From positions 4,216,001 to 4,280,000 of the forward strand of contig NC_057316.1 of assembly GCF_000687475.1 (NCBI RefSeq): DNA of 64,000 nt, written 5' to 3'. The position numbers and the translations under genes were made by a program. Below, in pieces: positions 48,051-60,358 of the stretch (within the stretch, counting starts at the first letter, position 1; the number at the start of each line of letters is the position of its first letter). The stretch is from Ustilaginoidea virens. Lineage: Eukaryota; Ascomycota; Sordariomycetes; Hypocreales; Clavicipitaceae. Below the pieces are notes generated by a model. It was not told where the DNA came from, did not search any database, and worked only from the letters and a program-made list of their open reading frames with translations.

Positions 48051-51000
48051 ATGCCACCAAAGAAAAAGGGCAACAAGAAGGCCCAAGACGACTGGGAAGC
48101 AGACTTGGGCGAGACCATCGGCCCCGCCAACCCCGCCACGGCGGAAACAAACGAGGCCGCTCCTGACGCCGGCGGCGATGACGACTCTACGGGGGGAGGC
48201 GGCCTGATGGCCATGCTGCGAAAGAATAAGGAGAAACGGAAAAAGAAGGGGTTGGCCGATGACGACGTTGTCCAAGATGAGGATCCTGCTCCAGCCGACC
48301 CAGCAGCCGAAGCTTTGTCGAACCAGGCACCGCAAGAGGCCGCATCGGATGATGCATTCGCTTTACCCGATAAAAAGGGTAAAGGCGGCAAGGGAAAGCC
48401 TGCGGGCAAGAAGGAAGACCTTGAAGGCGAAGACGGCACTGAATCTGGTCGGATCCTCACCAAGGCTGAAAAGGAAAAGTTGAGAAAAGAGCGAGAGAAG
48501 CAGCGTAAGAAGGAACAGGTTCGTCTTTTGAAAAGCCGCACTGCTTTCCGTTGATTTCTGGCAGCTCCCGTTGAGTTTGTTTCTTTGCTGTCCGCTCTCT
48601 CAGAAAGCATCATGCCTAACTCGAGATGCGTTTTCAAAATCTTAGGCTGCCAAGAAGAAGACTGCGCCTGCGAAATCTACCGAACCGACCACGGCATTGC
48701 CTGCTAAGGATGCTGCTCCTGCACCTGCTGCGGACACTCCATCTCCTGTTGCTGAGACGGGGGGCAAAAAGAAGAAATTACCGGCCCATCTCGCCATGAT
48801 CCAGAAACAGCAGGAGGACTTGCGCAGGCGGCGCGAAGAAGAAGAGCGCCGCTTAGCGGAAGCAAAAGCCAGAGCGGAAGCAGAAGAACGACTTGCAGAA
48901 GAGGAAATCCAGCGAAGAGAAGAAGCCAAGGCTCTGAAGAAACAAAAGGAGAAGGAAAAAATTGAGCAGCTCAAGAAGGAGGGAAAGTTTCTGACCAAAG
49001 CCCAGAAAGAGGAAAAGGCACGTAATGAGAGAAAGCTACAGCAAATGTTGGCCGCTGGAATAAAGGTTGGCCCTCAGGAATCGACAGACGAACCCAAGAA
49101 GAAGATTGTCTACGACGGCAGGAAAAAGAAGGGTAGAAACGACAAGGCAAGTCCTCTCCACCACTGCGAAAACTTTTGGCATCACTTTGCTTATGTTTGT
49201 TAAAGCTCGACGAAGATGCTGCTCTAGCAGAGGCTGCTGAGAGGGCTCGCCTTCAAGCCGAGAAGACGTTGAAGGAAGCAGAGGATAGAGCTGCCCGAGA
49301 AAGGGCCGAGGCAGATGCCAAGGCTGCCGCTGAGAAAGCTGCCGCGGAAAGCGACGTTGAGGATGACTGGGAAGCGGCAGCCGCATCAGATGACGACGTT
49401 AAAGACAGCTGGGATGCTGATTCAGATGAAGAAGCAGAGAAGAAATCCGCAGCTCTCAGCCGTGGCAGAAATGGGAAAGCAGAAGAGGGAAGCGACGAGG
49501 ATGGATCAGAATCAGAATCAGAATCAGAATCCGAATCCGAGGACGAGGAACTATCGGCTGCGCGACAAGCGGAGATGCAACGCAAGAAAGAAGCAGCTGA
49601 CAGGAGGGAGAAGGCTCATCAAGCCGCCCTGGCTGCCCGCTCAAAGGATAACCTGAGATCTCCGATCTGCTGCATTCTCGGCCACGTCGACACTGGCAAA
49701 ACCAAGTTGCTCGACAAGATCCGGCAGACCAACGTTCAGGAAGGAGAAGCCGGTGGTATTACGCAGCAAATTGGTGCCACGTATTTCCCTGTCGATGCGA
49801 TCAAGCAAAAGACTGCCGTGGTCAACCCGGACAACGAGTTTGAGTTCAAGGTGCCTGGTCTCCTGGTCATTGACACGCCTGGGCACGAGTCTTTCTCCAA
49901 CCTGCGTTCCCGTGGCTCATCCCTCTGCAACATTGCCATTCTTGTCGTGGACATTATGCACGGCTTGGAGCAGCAGACGTTGGAATCGATGCGTCTTCTC
50001 AGGGATCGCAAGACTCCCTTTATCGTGGCCCTGAACAAGATTGACAGATTGTACGGATGGAAGAAGGTGGACAACAACGGCTTCCGAGAGAGCTTGGACC
50101 TGCAGAACAAGGCCGTGCACAACGAGTTCAAGAAGCGATTGGAGGAGACCAAGCTGGCTTTTGCGGAGCAAGGTTTCAACTCGGAGCTCTTTTACGAGAA
50201 CAAGTCCATGTCCAAGTTTGTCTCCCTCGTTCCCACCTCGGCCCACACCGGTGAGGGTATACCGGACATGTTGAAGTTGATCGTGCAGCTTACCCAGGAG
50301 CGCATGGTTGGTTCGTTGATGTACCTGTCCGAGGTTCAGGCAACGGTGCTCGAAGTCAAGGCCATCGAAGGCTTCGGAATGACGATAGACGTCATCCTGT
50401 CCAACGGCATCCTCAGAGAAGGCGACCGCATTGTGCTGTGCGGCACGGAAGGGGCTATCAAGACGAACATCAGGGCGCTACTCACACCGGCTCCGCTGCG
50501 AGAACTTCGCCTGAAGTCGCAGTACGTGCACAACAAGGAGGTCAAGGCTGCGCTTGGTGTCAAGATCAGCGCTCCGGGGCTCGAGGGTGCCATTGCCGGC
50601 TCCAGGCTCATGGTGGTTGGCCCCGACGACGACGAGGAAGACATCGAGGACGAAATCGTGGCCGATTTGGCCAGCTTGCTCAGCCGGGTCGAGAAGACTG
50701 GCAGAGGCGTCAGCGTGCAAGCATCTACCCTCGGGTCTCTGGAGGCGCTGCTGGATTTCCTCAAGGACTGCAAGATCCCCGTGGCCAATGTCGGGATCGG
50801 GCCCGTCTACAAGCGAGACGTGATGCAATGCGGCATCATGCTGGAAAAGGCTCCCGACTACGCGGTGATGCTCTGCTTCGACGTCAAGGTCGACAAGGAG
50901 GCGCAAGCGTATGCGGAAGAGCAAGGCATCAAGATATTCACGGCCGACATCATCTACCACCTGTTTGATGACTTTACAAAGCACATGGACGAGATGCTGG

Positions 51001-51582
51001 AAAGGAAGAAGGAAGAGTCCAAGATGCTGGCAGTTTTCCCCTGCGTGCTGAAGCCCGTTGCCGTGTTTAACAAGACGAGCCCTATTGTCATTGGCGTTGA
51101 TGTTGTCGAGGGCCAGCTCAAGATCAACACACCAATGGCGGCAGTCAAGACCAATCCCGTGACAAACGTCAAGGAGATAATCAGTCTTGGCAGAGTGTTA
51201 GTTTTTTTTGTTCCTTTCTTTCTTTCTTTCTTTCTTTCTTTGTTTCTTTGTTTCTTCTTTCTCCCCCCCCCCTCCCCCCCCTTGCGGCCCCCAAATGTCC
51301 ATGTACATTTTTGCTAACATTCTTTTACACCACAGCACCTCAATCGAGCGAGACCACAAGCAAATCCCAGTCTGCAAAAAGGGGCAACCTTCTGTGGCCA
51401 TCAAGATTGAAATGGGTGGCCATCAGCCCATGTACGGAAGACAGCTTGAGGAGGCAGACAGCCTGTACAGTTTGATCTCTCGAGCCAGCATCAACTGCTT
51501 GAAGGAGTTTTACCGCAAGGATGTGTCCAACGACGAATGGCAGCTGATTATCAAGCTGAAGCCTCTTTTCGACATCAACTAA
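48051..51582 (+). CDS. FUN12: Translation initiation factor eIF5B
   Basis: GTPase that joins the 60S subunit at the end of initiation. Exons 48051-48518, 48646-49146, 49206-51196 and 51336-51582 give 1068 residues. A long Lys/Glu-rich N-terminal region (about 1-465) precedes the G domain: [14 protein letters not shown] (G1, about 481), [15 protein letters not shown] (G3) and NKIDRLYGW (G4). Beta-barrel domain II, domain III and the domain IV end, [18 protein letters not shown], follow. The acidic [10 protein letters not shown] tract precedes the G domain. Intron 2 (59 nt) uses a GC donor, AAG|GCAAGT. Intron 3 carries TTTC repeats (about 51217-51260) and C-rich runs. Confidence 0.96.
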
Positions 51583-53052
51583 GCCGCCGACTTGGATGAG
51601 CCGGCTGGAGGGCAACAAGGTACCGGCTAATGCAACTAACTTCCTGGAACCCCCCTCCCTGCCCCCTTTCCTGCCTCCAGACCTCCAGGCGGACCCGGGA
51701 CTGCATCGAGCGCCCTGGAACCTGTTGACGATGGATGCATAACGAGGCAAGGCTTTGCCATGGACCGACTGTGCGTTTCTGTTTTCTCTACGCTCGCCAC
51801 TCGCCACGCGCCACGCGCCAGCAGAGGGGGGAGGCGCATCGCGTGCACGTCACGTCCCCCGTCGTGGCCATGTTCATCTCCTGCACCACGGAGCCCCGTC
51901 TTGACGGCCCTTTGGCGTTTTAAGTCGTGCACGCCTCTCCTTCACTTGACATCAACTTGACCCCATCCATCCAGGGCCAACGAGGTTGCCAAAAGAGGCC
52001 AAGCGGACAAGACCAAACCAGCACACCGCACGCAGGCCACCCTGCGCCACCATGACGCGGGAACCAAAACAAAACAAAAAAAAAAAAAAAGGCCAAACAA
52101 GTCTGCTTTGAAAAGCATCCCGACTGTCGGTCCGGTCCGAGTAGATGTCTGTATTTCGTTTTGCAACCCGACTATATAAGCAGTGCACTGTAGGTGTAAG
52201 AAAAAAAAACAAAAAAAAACAATCCAGCTTGACATGCGACCAGGATCGCATTGTTACGCCGTGCCTTTTGCCTTGTTAATAATTATACTCCGTATGCAAT
52301 AATTTGACGCGCTGCCCCTCCCCACCGCCCTGGCCAGCCACGCCGTCAAATGTGAAACTCCACGTTGCCGCCCTTCCCCGCTGTAAGGTGGGCCCAGCCG
52401 CCTGCACGTGCAGCCTAGCCCTAGCCCAGCCCAAGTTGTGCCCGTGCCCTAGGGTCTTAGCGTGCACGTGCAGCCCGTTGGGATGAGATCACGTAGCCTC
52501 TCGAGGCTGCGTCGCTTTGTCTCCATCCCCGTCTAAAGACTGGAGTTTTGGTCGTTTTGGTCCTTGCAGGCAGGTGCTTGGTGGTTGGCGTCTGTGCGCA
52601 TAGAACGTGGCCGAGGCGGATTTCTTTTTTTTTTCTTTTTTTTTTTTTCCTTCCTTTTTTTTTTTTTTTTTATCGATTTGACAGTCCACTACCTACGTGG
52701 ATGGACTGGGAAAGAAAAGAAGGAAGGAAAAGGGGACAGACAGACAGACAGATAGACAGACAGACAGACACAGTCAGACACAGACAGAGATGGAAAAGTC
52801 CTTGAGCCGTGAACCCGTGAACCATGCAACATTGTCGTCTATTGAACGGCCCTCATGAGCCTCATGCCAAACTCTTCCCTCGCATTTCAACATAGACTAG
52901 GGTTGGGGGAGGAACTGTCGTTGCTCTTGTTGGCTGCCTTTCAATACTATCTCTGCCCGATTTCCTACCCCCCCCCCCCCCTTATCTACTCCTGTCCCAT
53001 CTATTCGTGCGGTCCAAAACTCGTCTAAACGGTAAAAAAAAAAAATTCCCAT
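51583..53052. other. Convergent intergenic region eIF5B / hsp88
   Basis: No gene is recognised. It includes A runs near 52072-52090 and 52201-52220, TATACTCCGTATGC near 52286, T tracts at 52626-52670, a GACA microsatellite at 52735-52770, a 14-C run at 52968-52981 and an A run at 53034-53045 just past the hsp88 stop codon. It should hold both 3' untranslated regions. Confidence 0.6.
52735..52770. repeat. GACA microsatellite
   Basis: GACA is repeated about eight times with one GATA variant, followed by related CAGTCAGACACAGACAGAGA sequence. Confidence 0.93.
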
Positions 53053-55837
53053 CTAAGAAGCCTCCTCAACCTCGGGCTGAGGAGCTTCCGCATCCTTCAT
53101 CTCCTGATCGCCGCCGTCTTGTTGCGTCGCCTTTTCGGCTTCAGCAGCCTTGCGAGCCTCTTCCTCAGCGGCTCTTTTGGCAGCTTGCTCCGCCTCGACG
53201 CGCTCTTGCACGGCACGTCGCTCGCCCTCGACCTTCTCAAAGTGACGCTGGACGATGGGACCGGCCAAGGCCCTCAGTTCATCTAGCTTGGCAATGTAAA
53301 CGCCCTTGGAGGCATCGTCGCCTTCGTCATACAACCAGTCCTAACAGGTCAGGGCAACGTTAGCGTCTCCTCGTCGGTCCGTCCGTTTTGCCTGGATTTG
53401 CATCATTCTCACCTCTGCGGCTTCCAACTTGGCCTTGATGGACGCCTTCTCCTCCTCGGTCGCAAGTTCGGCATACTGGTCATCCAGCTTGGAACGGAGA
53501 TCATAAATGTACGTCTCCAGCTCGTTCTTCTTCTCCTCGGTATCTGCGACAAGTTTGTCCTCCATGACCATGGCAGCTTCCTTTTCACCCAGGCTATTCT
53601 TCTGGGCGGCATCGAGAGAAGAAGTGCCGCTGGAGATGGGCAGATCGCCTTTTCGAACCTGCTTCTTGACTTTTCGTGTCTTCTTGGGAGCATCCTCCTT
53701 CTTATCGGTATCCATAGCCTGACGTTTATCATTGTTTAGCTGTTGAATGGGCACGCAGGACAGTGGCCGCGAACAGGCCCGTTGGGGGGGGACTCACATC
53801 GCCGTCTTTCTTCTCCCCATCCTCTCTTTCGTCTTCCTTGACCTCCTCTTCAACTTCTTGATCCTCAACATAGTAACCATTCTCGACGTTGAGCACACCA
53901 TGGATGTTGACGCGAGCCTTGAGCTTGCAAATCATAAACTCGTCCTTGCCCTCAGCTTTGACGCCTTTGACGGAGAACCGGCCAATCCAAGGATTCTGCT
54001 TGCCAGGTAGTTCCTCAGGCCTGGCATACCGAGCCTCCAGATCGAACGGCTGTTTACGGTAAAATGTCAGAATCTTGGTCGAAGGAAGAACGTTGCCCTT
54101 GTTGAAGACGGTGAGGCTGGTGTCCTCATCGGGGATATCGGCGGCCTTCTCCCAGGCGAACTCAATGGGGTAACTGATAATGTCCTGAACAGAAAAGTCG
54201 CGAACCCGGAAAACGGGGGACAGGATTGCGCAGCTGAAGGCGCATCCACGAGCAACGGCTTCATCGGCATTCATGGTGTAAGAAAGAGGCTTCCCAAAAA
54301 AGGCCTGGATGCGCTCCTTCAGAGCTGGGACGCGGGAGCCGCCACCGACGATTTCGATGATGTCAATGTCCTCCTTGGTAAGCTTGGCCTGTGCGAGGAC
54401 CTCTTCCAAAGGCTGTTGGGTGCGGTTCAAGAGGGGCTCAATCATGGCCTCGAATTCCTGGCGGCTGATCATGGCGGACACGTCCACGTCATTCATCAGG
54501 GATTCAATGTTGACCGGAGCTTGCTGGTTGGCAGACAAAATCTTCTTGGTCTTCTCGGCAGCGGCGATGGTGCGGGCCATGGCTCGCCCGTGCGTGTAAA
54601 TGTCGACCTTGTACCTGCCCTTGAACTCCTTGGCCAAATGATCGACAAGAGCCTTGTCAAAGTCACGACCGCCAAAGGTGTGGTCCCAGGCAGTAGCCTT
54701 GACCGCAAGCTCGCCCTTGTTGAATTCAACGATGGAGCAGGTGTAGTTTGTGTGGCCAATGTCAATAAAACACACCCGGCGCGGTGGTTCCTCGGGAGCG
54801 GGGAGATCCAGTTTGGTGATGCCCCATCCCAGGGCAGCGGCGGTGGTGTCATTGATGAGGCGTAGAGTCTTCAGTCCAGCAATTTCGGCGGCATCGAGAA
54901 GGGCCCGGCGCTGGATATCGGAGAACCATGCGGGAACACTCATGCACATATCTGAAACGGGCAGCTTGAGCTCATTCGCAGCAGTCTGCTTGATCTTGCT
55001 CAAAAACATGGCAATAAGTTGAGTCGAGGTGAACTTTTCCGTGTTTCCGAGGTAGCTGACCTCGGCGCCAACTTGCCCGTTAATGTCGACCAAGGGGGCG
55101 GTGATGAACTGCTGCTCGACCTTTACATCGGGGTCGTTGAAAGATCGACCGGCAAGTCGCTTCAAGCAGCTGACTGTGTTCTTGAGGTTCGTAATCTCCT
55201 GTGTTTTGGCAGCTTCGCCGAGGTAACGGCATTTGGGGCCGAAACCGACCATGGACCTGCAACCGTGAAGCACTTTGTCAGCTTTCGAAACCCTTTAATT
55301 TTTTTTTTTCTTTTGCGTACAGTAAGATGGGATATATATATGAACACGTAGGGATATGCAAGACAGCCCAAGCCAAGAACACAATCTGAATTTCAAGCAC
55401 CAACCCGGTTGCAACACTCAATGCTGGCATGTAATGGAGAACTTACGGAGTAGCTCTGTTAGAAACTTCATTGGTGATCTGAACAAAAGCATGCGTTAGT
55501 CGGGCCCGCGGTCAGAGTCGGTGGAAATGAGGGTAGACAGAGAGCATCGGTTGCTGGTTGCTGATCGTGCGGGACTTGTTCGGAAGAGAAAGACGTACCA
55601 CATCGACACCGCGATTTCTGGCGACAGCTACCACCGTCTTGAGAGTTCCGAAATCGACACCTACAACGGTTAGAACAGTCTCAGGTTATTCCTGTAGAGA
55701 AGAGAGGATTGTCAAAATCATGATGCATGAAGCTGCTAACTAGCCACCACACAGCATGTGAAAACAAACCGTCGACAGCAGGGCCGCAAAAAGCAGCTCC
55801 GAAAGCTTGACTTGAAGAACATACCCACTACGCTCAT
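53053..55837 (-). CDS. hsp88: Hsp88, Hsp110/Sse1-type chaperone
   Basis: Cytosolic Hsp70-related nucleotide-exchange factor and holdase. Six exons on the minus strand: 55837-55825, 55660-55599, 55478-55447, 55256-53798, 53718-53413 and 53340-53053; 719 residues, close to Neurospora Hsp88. The N-terminus MSVVGVDFGTLKTVVAVARN forms the ATPase phosphate loop; further landmarks are INDTTAAALGWG, FIDIGHTNYTCSIVEF and EIVGGGSRVPALKERIQAFF. An acidic loop, EVEEEVKEDEREDGEKKDGD, marks the Hsp110 insertion, and the C-terminus is Glu/Ala-rich with no EEVD. The first three exons are tiny (13, 62 and 32 nt). A heat-shock-element-like sequence lies upstream. Confidence 0.95.
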
Positions 55838-56952
55838 TGTGACGGCCGTCCGTAGAGTTCCTTCTCTACAATGCGATTCGAGCGCCTTGTTGCTGTCGTC
55901 TCTATCGTTTTATGTCGACCAAGCAGGGGAGGGAGGGGCACGCGGGGTGTTGAACGCAACAAGGTTTACAATGCGACGTAAACAGTTCAGAGATATGGGC
56001 GGTGGGGAGGATGCAGGAAGAAAATGCAACCGGAAACCAGAAGTTGGTCGGGGGTTGGGGGGTGAAGCAGTGATGGTCAGCTTTGGAAAAGCAAAAGTTT
56101 GTCGCAAAACGGAAGCGGATAGATTGGGATTCGATGAACAAACGAGGGGTGATATTGGAAGGTGGGCGAACTTTTTTGTCAAGTGGGCGGTGTGAGCAGC
56201 TCTTTTCAAGCTGCTGGCTGGGAAAGCCCAGAGTGCCAGTCGGCGTACGGAGCGGAGTACAGCGAGGTATTCGAGCAGGCGTCCTTGGGTGCCTGGATAC
56301 CTCCTGGAGATGGGTACGTTGGGCATCTCGACACCTTCCCCAGTGCTGCCGGCCTCCTACCAGCAGCCAAGTACCTGGATACCCAAGGCGCTTCCCCGGT
56401 CTTGTCGCGCCAACGTGGAGGGCTGGCGTACCGGATACCTATCAGGCGCGTACCCAGCGTCCTATCCCCGGCCCCACCGTCACAGTGACAGGTACAGTGC
56501 AGTTTGCCTCGTTAGAACTTGGGAGAAGCTTCTCGAGTCGACCAGACTATCCATCCATCCCCACGTGTCGGCAGCGCATCTGGGAATTTCGGAAATTATC
56601 CCCACAGACAACTCACCCGCGTGCTATGACCATGTTGAGTGAGGGAGGATAATGACCATACATCTACTCCATAGAATGGAACTGAACCCTTAGTTTATTG
56701 TGCGAGTTCTTCTACCCCCCCCTCCCCCCCCCGGGCTACAAGCATCTAGACAGGTTTAGGTCTCGCCGACAGATTTGATCAACCGCGATTTCCTGGACAG
56801 AGGTAACACAAATGCCAAGAGGTAGGGAGACACGGTCGGTGCCTGGGTACCTAAAGTGAGGGTGAGCAGCCGGTCAAGTTTTCTTGGGCAGACACCTCAT
56901 GCGACCGCTCGAACGCCAGTCGCAAGCGTATGTGTGTTTCTGGCCGTTGTTG
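55838..56952. promoter_or_regulatory. hsp88 upstream region / class VI chitin synthase 3' side
   Basis: No gene is recognised. It holds an HSE-like sequence at 56525-56537, a C-rich tract at 56715-56732 and a TACGGAGCGGAGTAC motif near 56246. The left part is the presumed hsp88 promoter, the right end the 3' side of the chitin synthase gene. Confidence 0.5.
56525..56537. promoter_or_regulatory. hsp88: Possible heat-shock element upstream of hsp88
   Basis: GAAGCTTCTCGAG fits two perfect and one near-perfect nGAAn/nTTCn units at the spacing bound by Hsf1. It lies 688 bp upstream of the hsp88 start codon, rather far, and a chance match is possible. Confidence 0.3.
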
Positions 56953-59211
56953 TCATCCGGCATCCGCACCAGGGTCGATGCCTGGCTCATGTGCAAGAGG
57001 CTGTCTCTGTGCCAGTTGAGCTGTGGTGTATTTCCTTTTGTCCTCTTCACCCATGAAAAACCCCACCCTGCTTTCAAGTGCTATTTCATATGCCGCGTGT
57101 GCCGACTGCGAGCCATTATTCACTGTGTAGCGCCCTGGCTCATTGGACACCGCTCCATCACATAGCAGTTTTCTTCCGTTGAAAGCCGCAAGCTCGGTTG
57201 CACGACCAAGACCTGAAAATTGACCGTCAATCGCATTTGGGGGGCGGACAACACTTCTTTGGCGGCAAACCGAGGCAGGCGGCCGATGGGGCTCATTGGC
57301 AAGTGCTCTGGCTTCCTTCGCTGGTTTGAAGCTCTCGGGCACGATATTCAATTCATCTCCCTGTTTTTCTGCTTGTTCCGCTGCCTCTCTGGCTGTTGTG
57401 TGCATGTTCGCCGCCGCCGCATCAGCTCGTGGTCCACCCCATGTTCGTGAACCTGCCGTTAGAATCCCGTAAACCATGTAGTACCAGTTGAAGAGCGGGT
57501 TTAGGATGAACATGAGAGGGTAAAACCACATCTTAAACCTCTTCAGCTTGGCCCCAAAATAGAGCATCAAAAGCCAGTTCAATCCCAACGACACGGCAAT
57601 GAAGCCCACGGGCAAATTCCGCACGGTCGCGGTTGACGTCAACAGCGCCAAGACCATGATGAGAAACAAAAGCGCCGTGGTTCGTATTGTATCCTGCAGA
57701 AACCTCACCAGGATCAAGGCTGGGTATCGCTTCCACAACCGCCAGTCAGTTAGCATGCAAACCTCGTTTGTCACAAACCCCAGAAACCATCGACGCCGCT
57801 GTTTGACGAGAGATCTGTATGTCTGCACTGCCTCTGTCTTGCAGAAAGCCGAAGTGCACATTTGAATCTGATATCTTTGCTTGGCACCTATCATGAAGAG
57901 ATGTGTGAGCCAGCGATCCTCGCCCAAGTGGCACTTGGCATAGTCGAATATGTCGTCACACTCTTCAGCCTTGTCAGAAAAATAATATTTGGCCATTCTC
58001 CTAAAGGCAGAGAATCGGAGCATCGTGAGCGCTCCTGGAAGACAAGTAACTGAGCCACAGCCGGACTCTACGGTGCGTTCAAAAAGCTGCCCGTGGATGT
58101 ATTCCATGTCTTGAAGTAAAGTGATGATGCTGTGTTTTTTAGTCGTCGAGGTGATAACCCCCGTCATGGCCAACATTTGCCTGGCGTTGCCTGGACTGAG
58201 TTCCATGTCATACACAAAGTTCTGGAGACAAACTCTGTCAAGGATGCAGTCCGAGTCGATGAAGAGAATGAAGATGTTGTCAAGATGCCTGATGTAGTCT
58301 GTATAGACCTTATCAATAAGGTCGTATGTCAATTTTTGGCATTGCCTCTTGCCACCGTGACGAAATCGCGACACGGTCACTCGCACGGCCTTGTAGACAA
58401 GGTCAATACAGCTGGGGTATGGTTTCGAAATAATTGACACCCCAAGAGCCTGCATTGTGTGTAGGTAAAGCTCATCTATTGATTCGCCGTCAAAAGATAA
58501 GAACAGGTGAATGCATGACGCTGGGTAGTCGCATTCGACGATGGAATCAACAGCGGCGATGAGGACAAGGGGATCTTCATGGTAACATGGCATGACTACG
58601 ACGACCTTTGGAGCGGTCGAGTCGTCCAAAACTCGTTTGACCCTCTTGTTCCGTCCCAAGTGGTTTGTGACAAGTTGGTAGATGCAAAACAGCCACGGAA
58701 CGGTGAGCAAGATGGCGAAGCTCCAGAAGGCGAACCATTGCAACAACGAAGAGAAGAATGTTGGCCACAAATTCGAGACGGCTGGCGGCAGGGGAAGCGT
58801 CACCAGCATAACCGGTAGAAATATGCATCTTGTCAGGTCACGTCAGCCTTCTACTTGTTCCGCTGCACCTCTGGCTGCTGGGAAGTTCCATGGCCGTTTG
58901 GGGCCAACGTAAAGGGACGTACCGAAGGGCGGCAAAAGCCAAACCAACGACGACGCAAAGGACTCGGATTGACCAATGTTCTGCTTTGCCGAACGCCTTT
59001 ACAAGACAATAGAGGAAAGCAGCAAACCAAAGAAGCCATTCTAGGCAGGCCATCAGCATGACGAGCCCAACAACGGCGGTATAGGCAATCTGTAACCAAA
59101 CCATGTGAGGCAATTTTACTTGGATAGGCAACGATCCAAGATTGGTGCAACTCGAACCTGTTGATGCTAACTTACGTCTTTGACTGGCCAGTTTACCGTG
59201 AAGACACCCAT
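56953..59211 (-). CDS. Chitin synthase, class VI-type (no motor domain)
   Basis: Membrane GT2 chitin synthase. Exons 59211-59176, 59089-58923 and 58828-56953 give 692 residues. N-terminal MGVFTVNWPVKDIAYTAVVG opens into hydrophobic segments, joined across intron 2 as AALRCIFLPVMLVTLPLPP. The catalytic region has VVVVMPCYHEDP, FIDSDCILDRV (about 259), [22 protein letters not shown] (about 367) and KQRRRWFLG (about 412), then several membrane helices ending near PLFNWYYMVYG. There is no myosin, cytochrome b5 or DEK_C domain. The EDRW variant and overall length place it with the fungal group usually called class VI; class numbering varies between authors. Tail-to-head with hsp88, about 40 kb from the csmA/csmB pair. 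Confidence 0.9.
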
Positions 59212-60358
59212 TTTGGACAAGAGTACCTGATAAACGAAAGCCAGAAAAGTTTGGGAGGAGCCTCAGCGAACGTCGAAGAATTAATGAAGCCTTTGAAGAC
59301 GTTGCATTTTTCCACGGTTTGCAGACGAACGATCGAGGAGACGAGAAATTTTTGTGGCCGGTGACACAACTGCCCTGAATCACTTTCGAGCCTGGGCTTG
59401 CGAGTGTCCATGTTTTCAAAATGACAGCTACATGGATATCCGGATACCCAGGCTGTCCTGAAGTAGGGAGGTTATGTACCCAAGGTAGACAGAAGGGGCA
59501 AGCGTTGGGCGTGGCGTCTCGCTCTTGCTTAAAATATGAAAAAGACATGGAGGCATTGCATTTCCCCCACCTGCCCTGCCCTGCCCTGCCCTGCCCATTC
59601 ACCTCTTCGATCATGTCCAAGAGTCACTGGTCCGTTTTCCCGGATGCCGCTGGCGTGGAAGAACTCTACCGGCTTCTGTCTTTACGTTGGGGTTCTAAAA
59701 CGCTATAACTTTCTTATCAAATACATCACAATATATCGGGCATGTCTTCTTTCGACAGCCAGCATGATTTTGCCGAGGCTGAAACAAGAATATAGGGCAG
59801 AAAGCTGCGACCTTTAGCCATGTCCTCCTTGCCTTTGCCTGCTCGCGATCCTCTTGGCAAACCGCAAGCATAGCTCCGCTGCTCATGACCAGGATCGCGC
59901 ATGCCATGATATTGCGATATCTGATTCGTGAAGAAAAGGCAGTGATGGTATACTCTTGTACATATCAGGGCGCCATTCCTAGCCCCCAATATCTCAAAAC
60001 ATTCGCCAGTGCAAGGCCTGCTGCACTGTTCGTATGCCAAGAATTACCGAGTGGTCATCCGACGTTGTCCACCTGACAGTTTAGATGTCAGCATAGCCAC
60101 ACCGAATTACCACTACTTTATCCCTACTCCCAGGTACTGTTGTCCAAGTCCTTTGTCGGAGCCGGAATACTTCTTCGACTAGCTTGGCATTGCTATATCA
60201 TGTCTGCACCCTACCCTTCCCTTTCACCAATTAACATCACTCAGCTGTAATTTTCTCACTCTTTGGCCGCGATCCTTGTTTGACCGGTCGATACGATTGT
60301 GGTATAGAGCCGTACCTCGCTCGCTTCCTACTTTCCCGTCATTAGGATATGTCAGGTT
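59212..60358. other. Intergenic region chitin synthase to UPF2
   Basis: No gene is recognised. CCCTG repeats occur at 59571-59596. The left part is the presumed chitin synthase promoter and the right part the UPF2 3' side, where a further short UPF2 exon cannot be excluded. Confidence 0.5.
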
